Origin: Dicyema japonicum
Lineage: Eukaryota; Dicyemida; Rhombozoa; Dicyemidae
Assembly (NCBI GenBank): GCA_011109175.1
Contig: RDEW01000010.1
Coordinates: 355,837-419,836, forward strand
Reading direction: 5' to 3'
DNA length: 64,000 nucleotides
Shown here: one piece after another, positions 10,914-21,559 of the stretch
Numbering within the stretch: the stretch's first letter is position 1
Layout of the letters: each line of letters starts with the position of its first letter
The notes under the pieces: model-generated
Database searches by the model: none
The model's input: only the letters and a program-made list of their open reading frames with translations
Told to the model about the DNA's origin: nothing
Program-made: the position numbers and the translations under genes

Positions 10914-11997
10914 TTATAGAATCAACTGATCTTCTTGAGGTTTTATAAGTAAATCCTCATTTTTAGCTGTGGACATAATATTTTGAAAATGCTGTTGTTC
11001 AAAATATAGTATTACCTGAGAATTACTAATTTCAAGAAAAAGAGTAAAGAAATGATGGAGAGACTTTATCCTGGATTCTGAAAGTGGAATATCAAGCAAC
11101 CCTTTAAACTAAAAAATAATGAAAACCGCAAATAATATCCACCAAGTCCTCCAGTTCGATACGTAGTTCATTAATGGACAAAGAAGTCTGCATAAATGAG
11201 ACAAGAAAACCAGATTGAGGAGTTCCTCGAGCTCATGAGGCCACTGTTGCATGAGTTGCTCGATATCCGGCATATTTCTAGTCATAGATGATATTTAAGT
11301 AATACTTTTTGTACAATACAACTGGTGGGGGATTCTTCATGTGAAGATCTGTAATATCTTCGATCCATTTGTCGATTTCTTTGGTTTGATTCCATGGATC
11401 GGAAAGGCTTTTCACAACCTTAAACTAATTTATGATCAGCCACGTGTTCTCCGAAAGTTGCCGTTTTCGACAATGCCCTTAGTTTTAGGTTCAAAACAGC
11501 AGGGTCCGATTGTGAGGCTGAAGGTTCATCCACGACTGTCAATCCGAGGTTGTCTTCCTGTCCGTCAGGTCGAATAACCTGTTTAACACGTTAACTCTCA
11601 CTTTTATAAAATCCGGAACTTTGCCGACCGCCGGGACATAATCAGGTATAAAAGGCTTAAGGTAGGTTGGCATATCGGCTTTTTGTGGGGAGTAACTAAA
11701 ATCAAAAAACTCAGATACCCGTCAATTTGCATAAAAAGTTGTGTTAATTTTTCGTCGATTATTAGGTGATCGAAGTCAGCCCGATTGTAGGGACTAATTG
11801 AGTTCAATATACTTACAGTGTGTTAACGTTAATATCCTTAGACAATTCCGATGAGTCGTCTTTTTCCTTGAAGATCTCTTCGTTAGAGTCCTCATCATCC
11901 AAATTGTCGAATGCACTCCGTTTGAGCTATAATGTTTAAAATTATCTACTCCATCAACGCTGGGAGTATATGACATGTCATCGCTTTGTGAATTCAT
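10914..11997 (-). CDS. IFT46: Intraflagellar transport protein 46
   Basis: IFT46 is a core subunit of the IFT-B train that carries cargo along cilia. I reconstructed the gene on the minus strand from ATG 11997 through micro-introns of 23-28 nt to TAA 10914. The N-terminus is acidic and divergent. The conserved core reads LKPFIPDYVPAVGKVPDF, RPDGQEDNLGL, DEPSASQSDP, IDKWIEDITDLH and MPDIEQLMQQWP, ending in DIICGLLDIPLSESRIKSL and FLEISNSQHFQNI. All of these align in order with the family's conserved IFT46 domain. Introns that I place have GT...AG ends, several with AAG or TAG acceptors. The gene appears intact, which fits an animal with motile cilia. The neighbouring DDOST gene lies on the same strand about 560 bp upstream. 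Confidence 0.9.
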
Positions 11998-12554
11998 TTA
12001 TGATTGCCATGGAAACAACATTTTATTGTTTTTAATAATAATTCCTCCAGAAAACTGTTATTAGTATTCTGAATGCTCGAACACCAGGTTTATCCAGGAA
12101 AAGTACCAAGGCATTAACCACTAATCACTTATTAAGATAAGTTATCCACCAACTTGAAAATAAGTAAAAAATGAAGAAAAATTAAAGCACCTTTAAAATA
12201 TTTTCACTATTTTGGAATCCCACATTTAAAACAAAGGAGATTAATTTTCAGGTTAACCACGTGGTTTATTAGTTGGAAAATTTAGGTGCTTAAACATCTC
12301 TATTTTATTTAACATTTATTCAGTTTCATGACAGATGTCTATTTCTCCCTTCTCGTAAGCATCAACGAGGTGACGGATTCGAAAAAACCTGTAGTTGCAA
12401 ACATGTAAGTATCAAATATAAATTCTCTAGGTTTTAATCTCGTCAGTCCGAGAGTTGAAGTAAATGAAGGATCGCTGTCCCAAAGTGCAAGCTGATACTT
12501 AATAATAAATCTCAAAAAAGGGAAATCACTAAAGAACCAAGTAAATCAGGAAAT
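11998..12554. other. Intergenic spacer between IFT46 and DDOST
   Basis: AT-rich, presumably containing the IFT46 promoter. On the plus strand a short frame from ATG 12329 (MTDVYFSLLVSINEVTDSK) meets a consensus-looking donor (gtaagtatc, 12407) and could be spliced over about 42 nt to end near 12470, giving some 42 residues. I do not recognise it, and it may be chance. Confidence 0.25.
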
Positions 12555-14160
12555 CTAATCTTCCTTAACCTTGTCAAAAATAGTAGTGTTATGTTCAGCA
12601 TGAGCTCTCAACCAAAACAAAGAGAATAGGAATAGAGCAGCCATCATCGTAAAGACCACGGTATAGTACGGATATGCCTGCACAATGTACCGCTCATACT
12701 GATTGTGTCGCAGGGGACGGATTGTGATCTAAATCAGAAATAAAAGAAATACCTGCTTAACGTCCTCAACGTTGTTGTAAGCAACCCGATTGTATTCAAA
12801 TATGATCTTAAAAACTCCGAAAACATCCGGGAGACGAATTCGAGCAGTGTAAAGTCCGTTTCCTTGCGATTAACTACTATAGTCTACCTGTGGTGTTCAT
12901 AAAAACTCGGATAAATGTGTCAATCCTTTTGATCTCCAACTGAACATCGTCCGCCACAAAAGGTTTCCATCGACCATCTTTGATTTCTTCAAGTTCAATT
13001 TTGTACAACTAAAACAGTAAAATTGATATCAAAAACAAATATTTTATCAGACTAAAATCCATAAAAATAGCTTTATATTATGTTTTAAATTTAAATAAAT
13101 TAAAAAAACGGCAAACCATGACGTCGTTGATAGTGTACTGCGTAGGAGTTCCACCAGTCTCAGCTAGACTATGATTTACGCTTTTAATGCGGATAACTCC
13201 CTTCCTTTGAAATGTCCAGTCTACTAGATTATCCACCAACTGCCTATTTCCATATGATCTACTATTAGAAATAATGTAACTTATTGAAATTCATAAACAG
13301 ATCCGAGAACATGCTAATCGACCCTGCAAAAAGAGCTCGTCCATTTGCTCCTCGTGTTTGGATGGCGCTGATTAAAGCCAGTGACTTTCCAAGACCAATT
13401 GGGTACTCAAATGCTGAAGGAAAACCACCTTTTTTATCACCTTTTCATTAAACGATGGGTAGGTAGTCGAAGAAGCGTGTAGAAATTTGATAGCGAGTTC
13501 GTTTTTAGGATCTACCGCCATTCTAAAATTAACGAAAGAACTGACCCAGCTCCACTGTAAGCCACGGGGCCGTCTATCTTACCAAATGGCTCACTCTTAA
13601 GTAGATTCTGCTCGCTCACTGCAAAAATCGAGTTCTACCGTTGTTTAAGTAAATTTACCCTCCCGTCGTCGAGTTCCCTCAAAGCATTAAAGTTGTCCAC
13701 CAAAAATGAGTCTTCTTTATCAATCTCGACCCCACATTCTGATCCAAGATTTCGAATTAATCGATCTTACTAATAAATCGTATATATACGAGCTTTGTCG
13801 TTGAAAATAACAAAAATGTTCCTTCCACTCTCCAGGAAGCTTAAAATTTGTTCCAAGTCTACTGAACCCCCAAAATCTTAAGTAACAATGAAAATAACCA
13901 TCGAAAGAGGAGCCAAGGATAATTAGATTGTCATAGGCAAAGTCCCCATATTTCTTGAGCGAGATCAGTCGGTTGTCGACTTTACGTAGTTCGAAGTCAA
14001 GCTTTTTGGCTGAAAATAGAAACATTAAAAAACATTTTAAAATGTTGAAAAAAGAAGAATATGAGCTTTTTAAGTAAGGGTTTTCGAGGAGTATGAGAGT
14101 TTTGGAACCAAACTCATTGGAAATTGTGCCGATTAAAAAAATGACAAAAAACAGCAACAT
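12555..14160 (-). CDS. DDOST: Oligosaccharyltransferase 48-kDa subunit (OST48/WBP1)
   Basis: DDOST is a membrane subunit of the ER oligosaccharyltransferase that N-glycosylates nascent proteins. On the minus strand the chain starts with a signal peptide (MLLFFVIFLIGTIS). It then shows TLILLENPYLKSSYSSFF, KYGDFAYDNLIILGSS, LEQILSFLESGRNIFV, LGSECGVEIDKEDSF, a middle region with EYPIGLGKSLALIS and FSDLFMNF, GLYTARIRLPDVFGVFKI, RPLRHNQYERYIVQAYPYY, and a C-terminal membrane helix with a short lysine-containing tail. All match OST48 in order. Introns are 22-25 nt except one of about 108 nt (13009-13116). A one-base frame discrepancy near 13445 may be an error or a mutation. The first exon is tandemly duplicated in frame (see the repeat entry). 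Confidence 0.92.
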
Positions 14161-14300
14161 CGATACACGTAGTTGTACTAGATTTAAATTAGTTTTATGA
14201 GTTTTGGAACCAAACTCATTGGAAATTGTGCCGATTAAAAAAATGACAAAAAACAGCAACATCGATACACGTAGTTGTACTATATTTAAATTAGTTTTAT
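14097..14300 (-). repeat. 102-bp in-frame tandem duplication at the DDOST start
   Basis: Two units, 14097-14198 and 14199-14300, are almost identical. Each contains the start codon, the signal peptide codons and the immediate upstream leader of DDOST. The unit is 34 codons and the frame stays open through both, so initiation at the distal ATG (14262) would yield a protein with two signal peptides in series, while the proximal ATG (14160) yields the normal one. Each ATG keeps the same upstream context. Confidence 0.85.
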
Positions 14301-14562
14301 TGTTCTGATATTTTAAAATAATTATTAAGTTTTATCATTTTAATTTAAAAAAATAAAGATTAGTAGTAAATATGATTTTAGGATTCAAACTATATCGGAA
14401 GCCATCCGAGATGCGAGAAGAAACCTTTTCTTTGTAGAGATTAATCCATGACTCTAAAACTAACCGCAGGAGAAAGCCCGATGTGAAAACCGGGATCACT
14501 TCACTTAGACGATAACTCTGTTCTCTTTCTTGTATTATGGGGTTAATAAAATTAAAATTCGT

Positions 14563-15074
14563 GCTGGGATCATGTGATTAGTTAGTTTGTGTAACCGTGG
14601 TCTCTGGTGTTATTATTATTATTAAGATGTTGTCATAATGTTATCGCATCTGCCACAAGATTAGTACGATCGACGGCTTGAGAGGGAACAAGGTTAGGTC
14701 ATTAATTTCGAAAGTTCTTAATAATAATTCTTTTTCTATATTTATTTTAAACAGAAAAATAATTCCAAATTAGTTAATTAAATTAATCTTAAGAGCTTGA
14801 ATCGCTAGNGCTGGGATCATGTGATTAGTTAGTTTGTGTAACCGTGGTCTCTGGTGTTATTATTATTATTAAGATGTTGTCATAATGTTATCTCATCTGC
14901 CACAAGATTAGTGCGATCGACGGTCTATCAGATAGACTTTATATTGAGAGGGAACAAGGTTAGGTCATTAATTTCGAAAGTTCTTAATAATAATTCTTTT
15001 TTTATATTTATTTTAAGCAGAAAAATAATTCCAAATTAGTTAATTAAAGTAATCTTAAGAGCTTGAATTGCTAG
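14563..15074 (+). repeat. Duplicated LINE 3'-end segment around a single N (14809)
   Basis: 14563-14808 and 14810-15074 are near-identical, the second carrying about 20 extra bases. Each begins with gctgggatcatgtgattag and an accgtggtctctggtgttat block followed by a TTA microsatellite. That block is also found at 29.72 kb and about 57.45 kb, where it terminates LINE-like sequence. It marks the 3' terminus of a LINE. The N between the copies suggests an unresolved contig overlap. Confidence 0.7.
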
Positions 15075-15300
15075 TCTGTCTCCTTAAAGTAGCTATCGAG
15101 AAACGCTCTCGAAAGCAGCCAGTCTCAAGTAGATCCTTGGTGACCTTTTGGATCAGTAAACCAATCCAACTAACTAGATCGTCCGCTTGTGTGTGATGGA
15201 TTACTGACGTCTCAATAGCAAAAGGGACAAACCCATTGATTCTCCGAAATGTTTCATTATTTCCTTCTCTTCTGATCCCCAGCTTTCTTAGAAGCATGAC
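15075..15300 (-). mobile_element. RLE-type retrotransposon, C-terminal tail fragment
   Basis: The minus strand reads VPFAIETSVIHHTQADDL, a WIGLLIQKVTKD stretch, then CFRERFSIATLRR. This corresponds to the family tail motif (FVPxAVETSG ... L..LG..I ... ERxSxAxLR). The copy is diverged and truncated on both sides. Confidence 0.5.
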
Positions 15301-16516
15301 CTGGGTTCGAGGTTCAAGTGGCCAAAATTTTAAGCGTTCTATATTAATTAATCATCTAAAAGAATTTGAAGTCCATATTTTACAATTTTGGTAAATATTT
15401 ATGTAAAATTGATTAGATATTAATTTTCCGAGTCAGTGACTAACTCATGCTATCGTTAAGATTCCGTGAATAATAAATACAGAAAACACTACTGTGGTAT
15501 CACAGAGTCATATGAAGGAACAATTATTTAAATAAAGAAAATTAAGCGATAAATACTAAAATTAGTTAGAATTGAGGGATTTAACAGTGAATGCAATTGA
15601 TTTTGAGATACTTAAAATATATGGCAAATTAATCTAATATGTGACCTCCAAAAATATTTATATTTACCACGTGCTTGTGGGAGTTATGTATAGTAACTCT
15701 TTAGAGTGCTCGCTTGAGCGTCATTAGGCAATCGTTACTAAAATAATGGTAATTTTGGTCATTCGAAAAAATTTTAATGTTCACTTTTAGGTCTAAGGTA
15801 TCCTAGGAAACGTAAATGACTAAAAAGATCATATTATCCATCATCCTATATGATCCTCCAATTTTAGACTGGGAGACATAACCCATATTTTACGTGTATT
15901 CAACCTTTTCCTTTGTCGAACATAGTTTCTAAGGTCTCCTGGGTCTGTGACTTCGTCAATGCCACTGAAAAATGTCGGAAGGGTTTTATCCATCAGTAAC
16001 TTAAGTAGACATCTTATGCAATAGAGGTCCGTCACCACCTTTACTTTCAAACCAATTACCACTCGTACAACTGGTCTCAAGTCTATTAGGTGGTCTCACC
16101 TTAACGTGCTTTAAATGATAGTTTGAATAATTTTTAAAATCTTATTGTGTTTTAGATGATTGCTTTATTGCACAAATATTTTAATTCATCACGAAATAAT
16201 TTTTATTACAACAAAATATGTTAATTTATTTTTAAAATTTTTAAAAAAATTCTGGAAAATAGAAAAGCTTAGAATTTAATAAGTTAACTAGAGGCTGTCC
16301 CAAAAGTTCAATTACGATCGTTTTCATTTCACCATTATATAATCAATATTCAAAAATAATACAATTTTATTGAATTTTCAGCAGTACATGCGAAACCCAA
16401 TCGAGTGATTACAATTTTATACTCTGAACTTTTTCATAAACGTAATAACCACAGTAAAATTGCGTGCTCAACCACAACAATTTTTAGTTAATTTCTTCGC
16501 CAAATTTTAGTTAGCA
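15300..16516. other. Spacer with a weak retroelement-like ORF
   Basis: Mostly AT-rich non-coding sequence. A 79-codon minus-strand frame (16080-15841, beginning MRPVVRVVIGLKVKV) loosely recalls the 'RLGLxVxxxxxC' segment that precedes the nuclease of the RLE family. I cannot confirm it. The last 300 bases presumably include the promoter of the flippase gene. Confidence 0.25.
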
Positions 16517-19500
16517 ATGAAGTTGTAGTTTAATATTATTTTTCAAGAAATGAAACTCTCCCAAAAAATAGAGAAATTGGACTCACTTCAAACGGCTGTC
16601 AAGGAGCAAACTACTACAAAGTCTGTACTCGAAGTTATTCTTAGAATAACGTCGTAATTACCTCAAAATACACAATATATAATTTTTTATTTCTCAACCT
16701 CTTTGAACAGTTTCACCGAATTCCAAATATATTTTTTACGGTCCTTTTCGTTTTCCAGGTCAGTCCAGTTGACTTTAAAAAGTAGATGCTGCCTTATGTG
16801 TCATCTGTTCAATACTTGTCCACGATAATACCCCTCGTGTTTATTTTGTCAGTGACAGCTATCAAAGACGGATACGACGATTATGTAAAAATAAGAAAAA
16901 TTCTAGAAAAAACACAAAAATGACCGTATAACGAATGAGAGAATTACTCGCGTTTTTAAAAGAAATAAAAATCGATTTGACGAGGCAAAATGGAAAGACG
17001 TCAAGGTCGGAGACATCATATTTATAAAAGAAAACGAAGTGATACCTGTTAGCAGTCATTGTCATCCTAAGGCCGATGTCCTCCTTCTTTCTTCTTCCAG
17101 CGATGACGGATACTGTTATGTCAACACTGAGCATCTTAATGGGTTGAATATGAAGAGACATCTTTTAGAGAATTGACCTTAACTCCTAAAGCTTGCTGCA
17201 TGGAATTCGAGTATTTAAAGGATGACTGCAAATTGCTGAAAAATTTTGAACGTAGTGGCAAACTAATATTCAGAGACTTTTGAGTTTGAGCACCCAAATC
17301 AAGACTTGGAGCGCTTTGAGTGCAAGATATCTAATAGCGATATGATGACAAATATAGAAAATCTCCTTCTACGAGGAAGCAGTCTGAAAAATACGGATTG
17401 GTGCGTTGGATTAATCATCTACGCGGGACACGACACCAAAGTAATGCAAAACGCAGGAAAAATAAGCTACAAAAGAACTGGGATAGAAAAGTCCTTAAAT
17501 TTAATATCTCTGAAGGTATCGTTTATTCACACCAAGATTATCACTGGAATGCTTCTTTTTGTGGTGCTGTCTTCTTTTGCAGCCGGTCTGTGGACAAACT
17601 TCATCGGTTTGCCATTCAAAAAGTATCTACCGATCCCTAAATTCCTACAAAAATACACAGACAGTGTTCAAATCGCAGTCACTTCACTGATAGACATCAT
17701 CTCATATTTTATTTTGTACAGCAATTGTGTCCCCATTTCACTATACGTGAGGTTTGAACCTCAGGGTAACCTTCAGCATCGAATTTGTGAAATTGGGTCA
17801 GAGTATGCTGATAAACTGGGACCCAAATATGGTTGCAGAAGATAACAACAAGATTGAATGCAGAACGACTGCATTGGCCGATGATCTAGGCCAAATTGAC
17901 CACATTCTGACCGATAAAACAGGGACTCTGACAATTGTAGGATTTAATCGATTTAACTACAGAATGTCTTCAAATTCAAATCATTCGCTATCGATGATAA
18001 AGTATACCATGAAGTTCGTTTGCTATGTAAGTTCTGTGTAGGAAGATTCAGTTAACGAGAAGATATTTAATCTTATCCACAAAAAATCAAACAAAGAATT
18101 CCTATTTTTCCAAGTTTTAGCAACGTGCCATACCGTTTTGATCAAAAACGTCGGTTTTCATTTACATTAATTTCAGAAAATTCTGAATACCGCGCTCAGT
18201 CTCCGGATGAGGAATGTCTGGTCTTGTTTGCCAAGAAATACGGGATTACACTCAAAGTCTTATCTGTTATAACATTAGGAAAGAACCACAGATTCCATAA
18301 AAGTAGAAATTGACGGAAAACTGGAAAATTACCGTATCCTCCGTGTTCTCGAGTTCACCAATGCTCGAAAGCGAATGAGTGTTATTGTGGAAAATAATAG
18401 AGTCATATATTTATTCAGCAAGGGAGCCGACGATGTAGTACTACCCACATGCCAGTTTAAAGAGAAGGAAGCTACCATAGTCGATAAAAATTTGAAAGTT
18501 ACAATTAATGATAATTCTTAGACGCTCTCTTCTGGAGGTCTCCGAACACTTTGTTTGGCCTATAAAATCGTGAAAAGAGAAGAATTCGAACAGTGGAATG
18601 AAAAATATCAACTTGCCAAGTTTTTTATGATAAATAAAAAAGCAAAATTTTGGACGGATGCCGTTCAGAACGACTGGAAAGCTTGTATCACCAAATAGAG
18701 CAGAATCTGACGTTTTTGGGTGTCACGGGAATTGAGGACAAACTGCAGGATGGGGTTAAACTGACCTTAAACAAATTATCTGACGTCCGCATCAAGGTTT
18801 GGATGCTTACGGGAGACAAATTGGGTTAAAGATACCTCAACTGATTTTTAGAAACTGCCTTGAATATTGGATTTTCTTGTGGACTTTTTAATCCTTCGTT
18901 AGTGGAGATTTTTAGGTTTTCTAACGACGTGCATGAAAGCATCTTAAACCTACTTGAAAAAATAAAGAGATTCGTGGAAGAGAAGGGATTAAATTACGAG
19001 GAATATAAGAGAGTGTTGTTGGAATCCCCACTCAGTGAAATTAAGGGATATGAAATGTTTGGCCTGATTATTACTGGGGAAATGGCGGTACCTTAGAGAT
19101 AGTGAATTTAGGAAATTTGTTTTGAAAAGTACCCGACTGAGTTTTACGAACTTACAATATTCTGCAAAAATCTGATTTGCTGCAGAATGACTCCGTTGCT
19201 GAAGTCGGATATGGTTGACTTTGTAAAGAAATACTACCCCAAATTCACCACTTTAGCAATCGGAGATGGGGCTAATGACGTCAGTATGATCAAAGGTACC
19301 ATATCCTAATATTCAACAGCCGCCAATATTGGAATCGGGATTTCTGGGAGAGAAAGCAACCAAGCTGCGTTAAATTCGGATTTTTCGATACCTCAATTTA
19401 GCGACCTCCAACGTCTCTTATTTGTGCATGGTCGTTGGTGCTATGTTAGGATCACGAAATTTTTATATTACTTTTTCTTCAAGAACATTGCCTTTGCCTC

Positions 19501-20190
19501 CCTCAATTTCTGGTTTATTTTCTTCTCCGCTTACAGTGCTCAAGTATAGAATTCCTTTAAATTCTAGAGAGTAGTAAAAAACGATTTTATAACCTTCTAT
19601 AACTTGTTTTACACTGCCCTCCCTGTGTTGGTGCTTGGAATTTTCGACCAGGTTATCTGTTGTATCCAAATAGGACTTTAATGCAGACGAGTCCTTGAAC
19701 AGCCCAATGCTTTATGCGAGCTCTCTTAAACAGCGGTATTTTAATAACAAGATTTTTTTAATATGCACACTCGAAGCTTTCTTCACTTCTATTGTGGTAT
19801 TTTTCGTTACTTTATTGGCCACGTGGGGACAAATTGCACCCAGTGGTCAGAATCTTAACGACCTTGAAAGTTTTTATCAGTTTATTATGACCTACCAGTT
19901 TATTGTGGTGACTTTGAAAGTTTGCTTTAATCTTTTCTGAATAGATATCGATCACATTTTCACAGTGGACTCTAATCCACGTGGTCGTCATGTCATTGAC
20001 CATGGTCTCATTTATCCTGATTACGTCAATTTATTCTCCTGGTTCCGCCATTGCTGTGTATTCTTCTCTTCTTTTCTGGGTTACTGGGATTCCTATTTTA
20101 CTAATCATTTTCATTCCTTTTGTTGCTCAAAGGTTTTTATTGAAATGTGAGTTTAGAACTTTGAAAAATGTTTCGACCTGCAAAAATTAA
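16517..20190 (+). CDS. P4-type ATPase (phospholipid flippase), complete
   Basis: P4-ATPases use ATP to move phospholipids to the cytosolic leaflet. I spliced this gene through about 20 micro-introns (21-28 nt) into one chain of roughly 1,000 residues. Landmarks in order: N-terminal [36 protein letters not shown]; actuator domain [34 protein letters not shown]4 VPISLYV, the P4-specific PISL; phosphorylation site [10 protein letters not shown] with Asp at 17913; [61 protein letters not shown] (19262); [10 protein letters not shown]; and the C-terminal membrane block ending near FVAQRF. The start at 16517 uses a first 26-nt intron and is provisional. The usual DGET actuator loop reads N-G-E-L across an intron (about 17135-17165). 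The partner would be a CDC50 subunit, not seen here. Confidence 0.93.
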
Positions 20191-20283
20191 ATTTATTCAA
20201 AAACTTTTATATTAATTAATTTTATTATTTTTACTAAATTGAGATTTTTTAAATTTATTACATTAAGAAACAATCAATCTGAG

Positions 20284-20500
20284 GATTATACGGTACCCGC
20301 TCTGATTTCGTGGCTATTCCTTCTCAGGATGGCGACCGAGATTCGCTCTAATAACCAGAAGCGTTCACGGAGATATCCAGTTCGTGTAGAAATCCGATTC
20401 CCTAGACGACCCAGGAATTCGAGCGTCGAAGGAGCAAGAGCACTGGACGTTTCAACTGCGAGTGGAACAAACAAAACATCCTTGGGTATGACCGCGTAAA
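20284..20500 (-). mobile_element. RLE-type retrotransposon, C-terminal tail fragment
   Basis: The minus-strand frame reads FVPLAVETSSALAPSTLEF, LGRLGNRIS, then LERISVAILRRNSHEI, which is the family tail. It lies about 100 bp beyond the flippase stop codon, in the opposite orientation, with no upstream nuclease domain retained. Confidence 0.7.
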
Positions 20501-20559
20501 GAGATAATCACTTTAGAGTCGATTTCTCATCAGTAACCTGAATTTTCACCCATGGACCG

Positions 20560-21490
20560 GAGATTTTCAGCAGACCGAGAACAGTTTTATGCTATCAATG
20601 AACATAAGTGATTAATATTAAAAAAATTTCCTAAAGAATGATGTGCATCTGTTCGAATTGGGAATTGAAGAGTCTACTCAGCGGTTCGAGAGCATTGCCG
20701 ACATTTTATCTCCTTGCAAAATCCCATTTTCAATAGTAACCTCACTAATATTATGTTTGCTATAGTGTAGATGAACCCTCTATTACATAATGATAGACGT
20801 AACAAACTGAGCGAACCACAAAGGCAAACAAAGCCCGCGAAAAAATTCGATTAAGTAGCTTTGCTCAGCATAGTCAAACGCTTTTTCCACATCCATTCAC
20901 ATATACATTATTTTCCATGTGAATACGAAATACATTTGTTAATCATTGCTAGTTCATTAGCACCTCAGCAGTTCCGAGCAGTTCCAAATTGATTCTCTGA
21001 TAGAATAACTATTAACATCAAAAAGAAATAGATAAGTAGGTCCGCCCTCTTCCATTTTCATCACACTTCCAACCGTCTCGAGCATCACTTCATTCTTAAG
21101 CGAAAAAGTCTTCATAATGGTAATCTTTATCACTGTAGTCGGTCAGAGAAAAAGTAGGAAGATCTCTTTGAAAAACTGTGCCTCGTCACCTAAGGGTGGG
21201 ATCAGTGTGACGATAATTAAAAGTCACCCTTTCTGATTCGAACCATCAACAGTCGGATTTGATGTCATCAGACGTTGATTCAGCCAAAAATGACCTTTCG
21301 AATAAGACGACATATAGAGTGCTGTAGTGAATGGCATTTTCTTGATAAAGAAATTGTCAGGAATGACTTTATGCCAGTTTTTTAAAGTAGGTAACTAAAA
21401 CCGACAAAAAACAGATCTCAATGATCTGGGAGCATATCATATTACAGATTAGTCGAGGCGGCCACGTTAACCGTTATTTAATTTAATATT
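20560..21490 (-). mobile_element. LINE RT fragment (GILQG type)
   Basis: On the minus strand the palm of a reverse transcriptase is visible: VEKAFDYAEQSYLIEFF (AFD motif) followed by LPLWFAQFVTSI and then IENGILQGDKMS, equivalent to the 'GIxQGDxxSP' motif. Further upstream is a piece reading DEAQFFKEIFLLF. Stops interrupt the frame. The 'GILQG' signature is shared with fragments at 24.8 kb, and the family also resembles the one at 52.2 kb. Confidence 0.55.
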
Positions 21491-21559
21491 GAGTGATCAG
21501 TGGGAACGCTTACGCAATCCAGGATAAACTAAAAGACTTAAATAAAATCAATAATTTTG

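Noticed and set aside
19463-20003. Minus-strand ORFs of 63-68 residues
   Set aside because: Antisense to exons of the P4-ATPase membrane domain.
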